A DNA stretch of 55,061 nt from Bondarzewia mesenterica (lineage: Eukaryota; Basidiomycota; Agaricomycetes; Russulales; Bondarzewiaceae), in NCBI GenBank assembly GCA_004802705.1, contig SGPL01000193.1, forward strand, positions 1-55,061, in the 5' to 3' direction. The notes below the pieces were generated by a model. That model did not search any database and was not told the DNA's origin. It saw only the letters and a list, made by a program, of their open reading frames with translations. Both the position numbers and the translations under genes were made by a program. This document shows, in pieces, positions 21,936 through 34,133 of the stretch; position 1 is the stretch's first letter, and every line of letters starts with the position of its first letter.

Positions 21936-23282
21936 ATGCTAGGCCTTTTTGTGTCAGAATTATTAGGTCATGTTATATTTCTCCTAGTTCTAATCATCAT
22001 ACTAGCCGTGGTGATGGTCTATGCTTCTAATGTCCGGGAAACGATCGCACCAGCTCTGTGTATCATTGGATTGTATCTGTATAGCCTTGTATGTCTTATG
22101 CTCGCATACGTGCTTGGGGGGGCTGTCAGTGGACACACCCTTCGTGTGGGGCGTATAAAACCACTTGAACTTACCGTCTGGAACGTCAATCTCCGCCTCC
22201 CCCCTCCGTCCAAACTCTCAGCTTCGCCGTCTACTTTTGCCTCTTTCACTAGCCTGTGCATAATCCCCCGTCTTCCAACCCTCACCTCTCCAACCTTCCT
22301 TACGCTTACGCTTACGCGCCCGCATTTTACCACACCGCTCTGTACAGTCACGGTTGACTCGCTCACCGTACGCCTCAACCTCTTTCCTACTCTCGCGCGC
22401 GTCTCTGCAGGACCTTGGGCTGATGTGACACTCGAGATGCTGAGATTGCGTGTGTATACTTCCGGACGGACACCAAATGACGTCAAGAGGTTAAGAGAGG
22501 CATTAGTAGGGACCTTGCTATTCGGAGAAATCTTGAGAGTGGACGAGTTCAAGACCTCGATTTTCTTTGGGCCGGATTTTGCGGGGAGAGGAAGAGAGTT
22601 GAAAAATCCTCACGAAATGGGCGCTGACGTAGGTTCTAGGAAAGAAGAGACAAGACAAGATTCTGGGTCTGAGGAGGAGAAGGACATGCCAGAATCAGAG
22701 GGCGAAGGCGAAAAGGGGGAAAGCGCGCCTATACAGGCACCTGTTTCTGTCTTTGCGTCTTCGCAGCCTGATGACTTGCTCGTTCAAGCCCATACCAGGC
22801 GTCTCCATGTGCACGACCGTAAGGGCCGTATATACACCTTTGGCTACGCCTCTGCATGTCTCAGGCGGACGTGGGGCGCAGCCGACCTGGAGGGCCAACG
22901 GGGGTCGTACCATATGGAGGCAGTGGACTCTCAATGGAGGAAACTTCCTCCGTTTGTTCTGGGTGAGAAAATAAAGAATATGAACGCATTCCGGTTTGTT
23001 CTCAATTAATCTCAGTCGTATCGCTTTTCGACGAACTCACCAGACGGATTACTCGGGTAAAACAGGTACTTCCTCACCCTACCATTCTCCATTCCGCATC
23101 ATCTCTATACCCTTGTCCACGACCCCCTGCGCTACATTGACCTCTCCGTCCCACACGCCTTCATCCAGTTTGACGATTTTAGAATCCGGGATGCGGAGCT
23201 TGTGAATCAGGGGTTTGAGATGCTGTCTAGGATGTTGTTGGGGCGGGAATTCGGAATGAGTGGAATGGCCGCGCGTGGATGA
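21936..23282 (+). CDS. Membrane-anchored protein of unknown function
   Basis: Three exons (21936-22962, 23016-23065, 23169-23282) give 396 residues in phase. Two hydrophobic helices open the protein (ELLGHVIFLLVLIIILAVVM and APALCIIGLYLYSLVCLMLAY), in a hairpin or double-pass arrangement. A beta-rich region follows (LELTVWNVNLRLPPP, TVTVDSLTVRLNLFP, WADVTLEMLRLRVYTSG), then a Glu/Lys/Ser-rich low-complexity segment and a final part with VVSLFDELTRRITR and FDDFRIRDAELVNQGF. The anchor plus repeated beta strands recalls the start of bridge-like lipid-transfer proteins, but the protein is far too short for those and I do not claim it. The last intron could equally use the GT nine bases upstream. 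Confidence 0.65.
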
Positions 23283-24197
23283 TTTCGACAGCAGAGTTGC
23301 ATCGGGCCGGCTTACTTTGAGTTTGGACTAGTTGCGCAGGGGAGCGCACAATTTGACTTCTTCTATCTAGGACATGCTTTCGCGGGCTCGCCGCCAACTT
23401 GACATTCTGTCATCCGGCCGTGTTTCGAAGACATCAAACGGACAAGACCTTGTTCAACATTTCTCGTTGTTGGTACACGTCGGGAAGTTCGATTCTCTTT
23501 ATCCATAACCTCGGACTTATATTCATTTACACGTAGCGTACGTGGCTAGCAGCAGATAATTTACTTGGGTATATTCGTGGACAACGCTGTATTTATACTT
23601 ACTACTATTAGTATGCTGTTGTACATTGCTATACAAGATTTGCGTGTTCGTATTCATACTTCCGTGCTCTTTCGGATCGGAAGCCCAAGAAACATTTGTT
23701 AGCACAGTAGTCCAGACGTACAGTACAACTTCTTCCACAAACACACGGAGGCTGCTAGTTTCTATGACTTCGTCGTTGACGGCAAATAAATGACTGTTCT
23801 AACATCCCTTCGGTACGGTCAGGTTGCAAGTTCAGAGCAAGCGCTGGCTTGACAATTCCCAATTCAAAACTGTGACATCCCTATGCATCAGCTCGTCTTC
23901 CACCTGAACGCCATGATTCCATTTATGTCACATAGAAATCCCAACAATCGCACGAGACATAGCGTAATTATATCAGGACTCAGGTTGAAATCGAGGATAC
24001 GCGGCGGGAAGAACTGAACACTGGAACATTTCATGCCCGTAGTGCAAAGTGTGTCCATCACCGCATCAGCAGTTTGCCTGCGGTTCCAAGTAACCCTCGA
24101 AATAGTGAAGAGACTGAGCGATTGCCCTAAAGTTATAAGATCGACATATGAATCCACGTGAAGACAAGTAATCCCTACATTTCTCGTTATACAGTGA
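23283..24197. other. Convergent intergenic region
   Basis: 915 bp between the stop codons of the membrane-protein gene and the Sec72 gene. It is AT-richer than the genes and contains both 3' ends. No gene is supported. Confidence 0.4.
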
Positions 24198-25104
24198 TCA
24201 TGCTGTGACAGCCTGTGGGGATTTCTCCGCTGTTGGTGCCTGATGGGCGCCTTTGATGGAGAGCTGCAGAACGCGGTCGATGTCATTCAAAGTCCCGATC
24301 ATCTCCTGCATGTGGGATTGAATATCGCGCAAGCCTTCGTCTAACGGGAGAAAAGTGCCAAATGACACAAGTCTACTCACCGCATTCTGCGGCTCAAATT
24401 GCAGGCCAGCCTGAATTGCCTCGCGAGCTTCCTTAATCCGATTGAGCCCAACGAGTGCCTTGGCTTTGCGGAAGTGACCCTTAGACCACGGTTTCTTAAG
24501 CTGAATGACGGCATCGGCATCTGTGAGGGCAGCGACGTAGTCGCCGGCTTCAAAGTAGGCAGCGGATCGGTTGGAGAGGACGGTGGCAAGCTCTTCGCGC
24601 ATCACGCCTTGGGCTTCCCAAGGTGCGCGTTGGGTCGCGTAGTTCGCGGCTTGAGTGTAGCGCCCAGCGGCTTTCTCTGGTTGGCGTGTCCGGAAGAAGG
24701 TCTTCAGAGAGGTAAGAATACAATGAATATGGACACTATTAAGCAGACAAGCTAGGGCGCACGTTTCCCTCCTCCTTCGTGCCGTTGATGACTCCGGACA
24801 GAGTCTGGTTTACTACTTGCGCCGGGGGCGGGCAGCGGAGGGCAGGGTTGGAAGAGAAAAACTTGGAGAGGCGATTGAGGAGGACAAAGTCGACGTCGCA
24901 TTCTGCACATTTCTCAAGAGAGTGGGCCTTGCAGAGTGCGAAGGCATTGTTCGGAGGTCCGAGCTCAATGTCGACAGGCTGAAATTCGGCCTCGATGACG
25001 GCCTGCATAGAAGGATCTGGTTGAGGCAAGACCTGCTGCTGCTGCTGAGGAGGATGTTGATGTTGCGCTGTTGCTGGCGACGTCGGCGTTGCTGGGGCAG
25101 ACAT
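24198..25104 (-). CDS. SEC72: Sec72-like TPR protein of the ER translocon
   Basis: Accessory subunit of the Sec63 complex that helps post-translational import into the ER by binding chaperones through TPRs. Two exons (25104-24763, 24701-24198) give 281 residues in phase. A Gln/Pro-rich N-terminus precedes a conserved-looking motif CKAHSLEKCAECDVDF and LNRLSKFFSSNPALRC. After the intron come TPR helices (AAGRYTQAANYATQRAPW; ELATVLSNRSAAYFEAGDY; ALTDADAVIQLKKPWSKGHF; KAKALVGLNRIKEAREAI). A GTGAGT inside the last exon is not used in this model, because splicing it would end the frame early; 13 extra residues are then kept after EPQNA. The name rests on the cysteine motif followed by TPRs, and could be another small TPR co-chaperone. 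Confidence 0.65.
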
Positions 25105-25356
25105 GGTGATGAATCAAAACAGAGGTGAGATGGTCGTTTGAACGCTGGCAGACGCAGATGTCACGTTGGCAGAGACAGGCACCAAATAAGGAAACCGGGT
25201 ATGACCGTGGGAATATTGGTATGTAAGCGAGACGAGCTTTTGTCTTAATTTTTCGTCGACAGCCCAGCAACTTTCTCATCGCTCTCTTCCACCCATCACC
25301 CCTCGCATAGACACAATCTCTTATTTTCCTTTCAAAACAACACCCCGCTCTCTAAT
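25105..25356. promoter_or_regulatory. Shared upstream region of SEC72 and DED1
   Basis: 252 bp between divergent start codons. No TATA box was seen; pyrimidine runs (CTCTCTTCC, TTATTTTCC) precede the DED1 start, as is common for highly expressed fungal genes. Confidence 0.4.
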
Positions 25357-27454
<2,098 letters not shown>

Positions 27455-28047
27455 ATTACTCGGTCTGATTCCGACATTCGCCCAAGTTCCAAAGAGTTGC
27501 CTTAATTCCGCCTATGTCTCCATCACTATGCCTTCCTTGCCACTATGCTTTCCCTTGCTTGCCTCATCAAATGCGTGTCGCCAACGTTCTAATCCAATAA
27601 CCACAAACACCGCATCAACTGTTTTCAATGGACGACTCGCATCGATTTTTCTCTTCTTTTGAATCCATTTCCTCACATCCTCCATCTGCGCTGCTCTCAC
27701 GACTACACATGTTTTGTCTCGTTGTTCTTCTGTCTGGCATGACTTTATGACCCTATTTTATTCGCTTCGCTTCCCGGTTCTGTTTGTGTCTCCATATCAT
27801 CATATCCCCCGCGTGCCCCTTTCCACTCCATCACCCACCATTCCCAACACCTTCGTTTGTGGATCCATCGCCTGGCACGCACACGCGTTATTTGCTGATT
27901 TATAGAGATCGAACGGATGGGCGGCACGATCGATAGTGTCGGTTCGTCGTATGCATACCCAAACCCCCACCACACCCACATCTTCATCACACGTTTACTG
28001 CTACTGCTGTAGGTTATTGATCGGTCGCGGTACGGTACGGCGTTTTT

Positions 28048-28070
28048 CATACATACATACATACATACAT
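28048..28070 (+). repeat. CATA tetranucleotide microsatellite
   Basis: CATA repeated five times plus CAT, with no coding context. Confidence 0.9.
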
Positions 28071-28619
28071 TGGCATGTCATACAGCACTCATCTTCAGCC
28101 AGCATTACGAGACATACATAAATCTGTTTGTTACCGTTAGAGCATCGCATATCTTGTACTTCTTTAGTCTAGTTTTCTAGTAGCCCGCTATTATGACCTG
28201 TTCTTTCTTGTCTATCGTACATATGATTTTTCAGAAAATCCCTGTGTGAGTGTGAACTGACTGAGGATCCCACTCATTCGAAAGGTGAAGGATTCGCATA
28301 TTCAATTATTCACTGCGCTTCAAAACCTCCCATGACATCTATGACACGAAACGCACACGAAGATAAGACGTCATATCAAGCTCCCATCAATAGAGTCGCA
28401 CATCCAGACGTAAATAGCCACGAATCTGCAAGCACACTAGGATGGAACCGAAGACCCATATTGAATGATAAGGTCGGGCGGGCCTGCGACTTATTCGCGA
28501 TGAATTGGACTCGGAGTCGCACTAGGGGCTTCTCGCGGTCATTACTAGATTATGTTGGCAAAACTGCTGTGGACGGCAAGCGGTTGCAGTGTTCGCAGGT
28601 GGGGACGCGTATCCCTAGG

Positions 28620-28654
28620 TCTTGCGAACACGGATTGAATCCGTGTTTCCAAGA
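28620..28654. repeat. Inverted repeat able to form a 14-pair hairpin
   Basis: A perfect 9-bp stem (AACACGGAT / ATCCGTGTT) with a 3-base loop at 28627-28647 is flanked by a second 5-bp stem (TCTTG / CAAGA) across a two-base internal loop. It is not a tRNA; there is no cloverleaf around it. Confidence 0.7.
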
Positions 28655-28971
28655 CGATGTACTGGAATTGGTTGCTGGAACGACTGAGTCGAGATGCGAC
28701 GAGGAAGGAGTCAGAGGATATCACAGTACAATACATACTTAGATTGAGTAGACATCGCTTGATCTGATCTATGCGTCGTACGGAAATTGTGCGCCCTATG
28801 ACAGAAGGAGCGTATTGCCAAGGTCCAGGCAAGCCTGAGTGACGAGAGGTCTGTAAGCCGTCTCTCGGAGTTCTCGAGAGACGAAGGGGGCTATGGTCAC
28901 TGGCTCAGATTGGTGGTTAGCGTTCAGCGTTCAACGTCTAGTGAGCGGCTGACGAGCTTCAGTCTAGCCGT

Positions 28972-29324
28972 CTATGGGTTCAAGGGAAACCGCAGATTTT
29001 GCAGCAATTGATATCCGTCCGAGTCGGGCCTGTACTTTAAATTTACCTTGTCCAGGTGGATGGAAAACACCTGCCCTTGCAACGCTTCCTTCGGTCGCGT
29101 CAATCGCTGTGAACGCCGTAACAAATCGTGTGGGTTCTGAGTTCTCTTCGATGAAACAGAGACGTGGAACGCGTGTGCGAAGTGGACAACGCAATCAGCA
29201 TAAGAATTCTGCGGAAGGTGCCGTGAGGATTCTTCCTATGTGGGACAGGAAAACAAGCGCAGATATTACAGGTTTTCCGAGGTAGTCTATGTATAACACT
29301 CACCCTTGTTCCTTTGGAGAGCAT
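28972..29324 (-). CDS. Possible small spliced gene, unrecognised
   Basis: Exon 29324-29304 (MLSKGTR) joins through a clean GTGAGT...CATAG intron (29303-29236) to exon 29235-28972, giving 94 residues that end RFPLNP. The second exon reads SYADCVVHFAHAFHVSVSSK and QRLTRPKEALQGQVF, which looks like real protein rather than chance. The frame is also open upstream of the ATG (SDSTPSTPAALPQ) back to an AG at 29375, so a further 5' exon is possible. I do not recognise the family. Two competing frames cover the same span, so this call stays tentative. Confidence 0.45.
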
Positions 29325-29790
29325 TTGGGGGAGCGCAGCAGGCGTGGAAGGTGTTGAATCACTCCCCGCTGCTATGCTACAAGACAGGTGCTGTTCTACT
29401 GCTGTTTTGCCTGCGAAGCTTAGATAATTATTACAAGGCCCCGTTAGACAAAATCTTGGAGAACAGATATTGATTGATAGTTACAAAAAGGAGGAGCAGC
29501 GGCGCAGAGTGATGAAAGTTCTGTTGGTTGTGGAGTTGATCGTGGTTTCGTGACGAGGAGTTGTGTGAAAGCACATGAATAAGTCAAGAGCCGACGGCAG
29601 CAGCTGAATGAATGAAATCTAGGTCTGCCACCGCCTACTTGCACCTTCCTTTTCTCTCCTGCGTGGCACACAAACACCACAGCAGGCCAGATCGACAGAA
29701 AAAGAAATAAATCACATATTTGTCTAAGGGACACGTCAGCCTTCTGTTTCTCTCCTTTCCTTTCTACTGTTCTACCGACATATTTTGCTC
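29325..29790. other. Region between the small gene and the next plus-strand gene
   Basis: 466 bp that should hold two divergent promoters if the small minus-strand gene is real. No TATA box was seen; no other gene is supported. Confidence 0.35.
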
Positions 29791-31606
29791 ATGGACGACC
29801 AGGAGCCAGCGATCATGTATCAGCCCGTATCTCCCATCTTCGACATTCCCGAGTTTCCCTCTCTCAGGAGAGTTAAACCGCTACCTAAGCGCAGGCGCAC
29901 TTCCGCAGACACATCCAATGGAACCCCTCACGATAAATCTGCCGGAGGTCTTTTGCCTTCCATTCTTCCGCATCTACCGGGTCCAGACGCTACCGCAGAG
30001 GAGCTCATCGTACACGCCGAAGAGCTCTCTGCGCAGATGGCGCTTCAGTCTTACTATATGCCGATTTTCGGAGGTGTGCAGGGTTTCATGAAGGGCGAGT
30101 CCGGCGTACTTGATCACGACGGGACGCCGGCCATCAATTTTGGTGTGGACTTCGGCAGCGGTGGGCGGGATGATGAGCAGGGAGACGGCGACTACGTTGA
30201 CCATCTCCCACAGCCTGGAAACACAAAGAAGAGGAAGGTGCCGGCTAACCAGTTTGGCTCACGCGGGGAGCACGACGTAATGGACGGACAGTCAGGCGGG
30301 GAGGAGGAGCAGATGGATCGAGGGATCCCGGTGGGGGTGAGGCAAGACGAGGAAACTTTTGACCTTCTGCGGCCTTCGTCACCTGGGGGTGGCGATGTAA
30401 AGCCGAGGAGGAGGAAGATGTTGCCGGCTACGCTCGTGGGCCTGCAGCACAAGGAAATGCTGAAGCATCGGAAACGTCAGCTGGCTGCCGTACTGGGTGC
30501 GCTGTCGCATGGCGACACTCTTGCTTTGGACCAGGCACTCTCCGCTAATTATCCGCTTCTCAATCCTACTGCCTCGAAGGCTTTCATCGGTGACTGGAAT
30601 GCTTTGGACCCAAGGCCACGGCTTCTTAGGCGGGCATCTCATGTCGCGCGTTTGCGTGCGCGGGCCAAGTTTCCTATAAGCCCTGAGACCGCGGAGCGAG
30701 TCGCTTTTCCCGAGTGCAACTTCTCCTTCGTATGTCACAGCACGAGTGAGTGTATCGTTCTCTGGTCGTTTTCAATTTCAGATCTGAATATTTGAGGACC
30801 TCGTTTTACATTGCCATCAACTCGCTGTAGCCTCGGACCGGTTGGTTGCTACACGAGAGGAGGTCGCTGTGCTGCACGCTCGCTTCGAAGCTGAGCTAGC
30901 GAGACAGGCTGCGAAAGCTGAAGAAGCTGCCAAGCAGGCTGCCTCGGCAGCTCCCACCAACGCCTCCAAACAGACCGACCGGGCGAGGCAAAAGGCTCGT
31001 ACAGGTCCGCCGAAACCCATCGTCAACTCATTACTGCCAGATCAGACATTCGGGGTGACAAAATCTCGGGGGAAGAAGAAGAAACGTTCGGCCCTTGCCA
31101 ACGCGTCAAATCCTCACCACCTTCGCAACTATGTTCCTTCTCGTCTACCTAACCAGGGTCAGATTAATTCTGCGCAGGCGCAAGCTAATGCGCAGAATTT
31201 CGTCAGCTCTCTTCCCCTTCGTTTTCTCTCGGCCGAGATTCCCTCGAGGCGTCGCAAGCACGACCGACCAAGCACGCCAATGTCGCAGCTGGTGAACCCG
31301 GCAGACGAGTGGATTTGTCCTTTCTGTGAATACCAGCTGTTCTACGGAAGTGAGCAAGGATATCGTCGGGCGCTGAGGGATCGAAAGAAAATATTGAAAA
31401 GACGGAGGAGGGCGCGAGAGCGTGCGGCGGCGGCTGCTAGTGGGAACAGTGCTCCTTTTGACAAGGCACCGAAGGACGAGGTGGATGCGGTGTTCGAGCC
31501 GGAGTTTAGTGCACCCGCTGATGTCCCGACCAAGCAGACTAGAGCAAGGGGGGACAGGGAGAAGGAAGGGGATAGAGGGGATCATGTGCAAGGCGGGGGC
31601 AGATAG
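29791..31606 (+). CDS. Unrecognised nuclear-type protein with a C-terminal CxxC motif
   Basis: Starts MDDQEPAIMYQPVSPIFDIP at 29791. An intron at 30746-30830 (GTGAGT...TGTAG) joins HST to SDRLVATREEVAVLHARFE in frame. A basic cluster near the start (KPLPKRRRTS) and others later (KPRRRKML; SRGKKKKRS; KKILKRRRRARERAA) suggest nuclear location. A middle helix-rich part (GLQHKEMLKHRKRQLAAVLGALSHGD, given in pieces in the sequence) is followed by a short coiled coil (ARFEAELARQAAKAEEAAKQ). Near the C-terminus is WICPFCEYQLFYGSEQGYRR, a lone CxxC that could belong to a zinc knuckle. The family is not recognised. The frame ends at 31606, but two further coding exons downstream may be its true 3' end. 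Confidence 0.7.
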
Positions 31607-31794
31607 GACTCTCCCTTTATGTCGTCCACAGCGTTTAGTAACGCCGTACAATCATTCATTCATGCTCCCTCGTATACGCATCGTCTCAATCGTATAACTT
31701 AAATTACTAAGGGTGTAAGAAAGTAAGAAAGAACGATTTCATATCAATCCGGAGTTTGGGGAGGAATAATATTGGGAGACAAATCAAGTTATAT

Positions 31795-32096
31795 ATAGGT
31801 TAATTCAGCGGGGAAAAAGGAGAAGCCGAAGGAAGCAGGCCAAAAGAAGCAAGCGGTGTTCGGGAACGACCTGCCCGAAGGGACAGGAACTAGCACGACT
31901 CCGACTAGGTTCCGCCTGGACATCCGGAGCGGTAAGTAGCGCCTTCTGTTTTGTGAGGCTTTCTCTCCCAGAAACCTCGGAAGGTCAAGGCGAGGCCAGA
32001 CTGACGCAAAGTGCTTTATACTAGTCCTCAGAAACGTCCTTCCACACGTTCCAGGACCATTTTCTGCCCAGGGAGCGTGGCGTCTTGCCCTTTTAG
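31795..32096 (+). CDS. Coding exons without their own start, probably the 3' end of the preceding gene
   Basis: Exon 31795-31932 reads VNSAGKKEKPKEAGQKKQ and then GNDLPEGTGTSTTPTRFRLD. A GTAAGT donor at 31933 and a CAG acceptor ending at 32031 join it in phase to SETSFHTFQDHFLPRERGV, followed by LPF and a stop at 32094-32096. There is no ATG, so these must be terminal exons. Splicing from the phase-0 GTGCAA at 31588 in the preceding gene to the acceptor before 31795 would continue that frame through a 207-nt intron. This joining is inferred; an alternative acceptor ending at 31809 would need a different donor phase. Confidence 0.5.
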
Positions 32097-32539
32097 TATT
32101 TGCAATAGTTGACCACGGTTGACGTTGCAGATAGCAGCGTATAACGTCCGGTTAGTAACGTGTTACAAGGTGATTCCGCCTCATCAAACTGGAAAAAAAT
32201 CAAAAAAAAGTAAGAATCGCACCTCCTTCCTCCTGATTTTGACCTTTTGTAGATCAGATCAGGCAGCGCGTTCTTTCTTTTTTTTCTACCATTCTTTGTT
32301 TGACAATGGCATCGGGCGTTTCTGAGCGACCCTGAGAGTCACCTTTCTCGGCTAACGAAAGTGGTCTTTGAACCATTCGTTTGGGTTGGGCCACTTCTCT
32401 CTGCATCTCTCAAATGTCTATCTTACCGTGCTAAGTTACCTCTCGTGCTTGTCCTTGCATTCTACACGTAGCATGTCCTGTCAGTGTCACGCGTGAAGGC
32501 GATAACGCCCTTGACCCGCGTTGATTCAGCTCTACTCTC
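32097..32539. other. Upstream region of the GATA factor gene
   Basis: 443 bp before the ATG. It contains a run of A with T tracts near 32205 and 32275, common in fungal promoters, and a CTCTACTCTC pyrimidine run just before the start. No TATA box was found. Confidence 0.35.
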
Positions 32540-34133
32540 ATGTCTTCCTATTCCTACCACGACCGCTCACATATTTCTGGTCCAGCGTCCTCCAGCTCCT
32601 CCCGCCACTCTCAAAATCCTGCAGCCTCGTCGGCGCGCCAAGCATCCTATTCGTCGTTGAACGAGGCATTGGGTGGCCCCGACAGACAGGTCGAACCAAC
32701 ATATCCACAGTCCTACCACGCCGCCGCCGAGCCGTCCCATTCCCAAATGTCGTCCGACGGGCGATACATGTATCAACATCAACCAGGCCAGGGAGTAACG
32801 TACGACTACGCAGCCGCCTATCCCACAACATCCTACGACGCGCCACCCCCTCCGCCATTTCCGCAAAATCCCGCACGACCGCAGCGGTCCGCATCCGCCC
32901 AATCCCACTCTCCACCTCAGCAAAGCCCCTATAATCCATCGCCCTCGCCCTACCACTATGGCTCATCGTCGTACCCTGCACAATGGAACGGCGAGTCGTG
33001 GTCGCAATATCCTCAGTCGTTCGTTCCCGCGCCGGTTCAGGACCAATCTGTCATGTCCGGCCCTGGGAGGCCCGATGTGGCTCCGCCTCCACCACCCGCA
33101 GGCGTGCAAAGAGTGTTTATCCCTCCTCAACAGCAGGCCAGCCCAGAATCTCATCGCAGCGCAGAGACACCAACATTGGCCGAGGCACCACCTCAGATCA
33201 AGCGCGTGAAACGCGACAAGGAGCCTGCGACACGCCAGGAGTCTCCGACTTCGACCTTGGGATTGGACTTCCTCAAGGCGCGTCTTTATAATGCTTTTCT
33301 TTTGACTTTATATGAATTTGTGTCCCGCTGCAGTTATTAGACTCCTATCGCGTCTTGATTGACACGACAACCGCATTATCGAACGACATATCAACCTCCC
33401 AAAGTCGAACACCGCCTGCCGATGCTATCCATCGAATGATGCAAGCCGCGGTGTTTGGTTCGCAGATGCTGGGAGGTATCCCTGGGCCACCTGTACAAAC
33501 CACGACTCCTGCACCTGACCCGCAGCCTACAGCCAGCATGGGTGGTGGCACAGAGGATGGCGAAGGAAGTTCGTTTAAGCGACAGGCAAGTTCTATCAGC
33601 ATCAGAATGCCATCCTACCTCACCTTCTCCGCACCGCGAATTACGTTCTAACGTTTTGTGGCGATGCAGAAATCTGAGGGTCCTGTACCCGAAGGGCAAA
33701 CTTGTCTGGGTTGTAATGCGACGTCAACCCCGGAATGGCGAAGAGGACCACTGGGTAGGTCACGCCCACTCAATTTACTTGATGGTATGAACTAGACGGC
33801 CCGTGCGTCTCACTGCGATTATAGGTCCTCGAACGCTATGCAATGCCTGTGGTCTTGTTTATGCCAAACTCGTACGTCAAATCCCAGTTCAGTCGATCGC
33901 ATGTTTTTAATCGCCATCTCATCGCGTCCAATCTTGGTTTGGTGCCTTCATAGATCAAAAAGAGAAATCGAGACGCTGCTCGAAAGGGAGGAGCTATTGG
34001 CGCGCGTGGCCGCACGCATACTGGCAGCGCACCACCTGATGATGGGCTTCCTTCGAGTGGAGAGGAAGACGAGGACTCGTATGCTTCACAGGACTTCCGC
34101 AGTGAAGTTGATGATCGAGGAGGAAGGAGCTGA
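32540..34133 (+). CDS. GATA-type transcription factor (NsdD/Gat201-like)
   Basis: DNA-binding regulator of HGATAR sites. Five exons (32540-33277, 33334-33585, 33670-33754, 33825-33871, 33954-34133) give 433 residues in phase. A Ser/Tyr/Pro/Gln-rich N-terminal half holds a nuclear-type basic run (IKRVKRDKEP). A short helical segment (LGLDFLKLLDSYRVLID) is formed across the first intron. The single zinc finger spans residues 342-367: CLGC, an 18-residue loop with TPEWRRGPLGPRTL, then CNAC, followed by GLVYAKLIKKRNRD. The 18-residue loop is the type found in NsdD- and WC-2-like factors; no PAS domain is present, which favours NsdD-like. Both of the first two introns require GC donors. Targets cannot be told from the window. 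Confidence 0.9.
33278..33333 (+). other. GC-AG intron in the GATA factor gene (first intron)
   Basis: The donor is GCGCGT after CTCAAG and the acceptor is TGCAG before TTATTAG. This pairing keeps LGLDFLK-LLDSYRV in frame. The nearest GT leads to a stop. Confidence 0.85.
33586..33669 (+). other. GC-AG intron in the GATA factor gene (second intron)
   Basis: The donor is CAG|GCAAGT, the textbook GC-AG consensus; the acceptor is ATGCAG before AAATCTG. The GT four bases on shifts the frame into a stop. Confidence 0.9.

Larger units (their letters stand above)
27455..28971. other. DED1 3' flank and intergenic region
   Basis: 1.5 kb after the helicase gene. It contains T/C-rich 3' UTR-like sequence, a CATA microsatellite at 28048-28070 and a hairpin at 28620-28654. 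A plus-strand frame at 28332-28742 is open for 136 codons but has no recognisable content. Confidence 0.4.

Noticed and set aside
28332..28742. Plus-strand frame of 136 codons
   Set aside because: It has no domain, its composition is ordinary for non-coding sequence, and it spans the inverted repeat.
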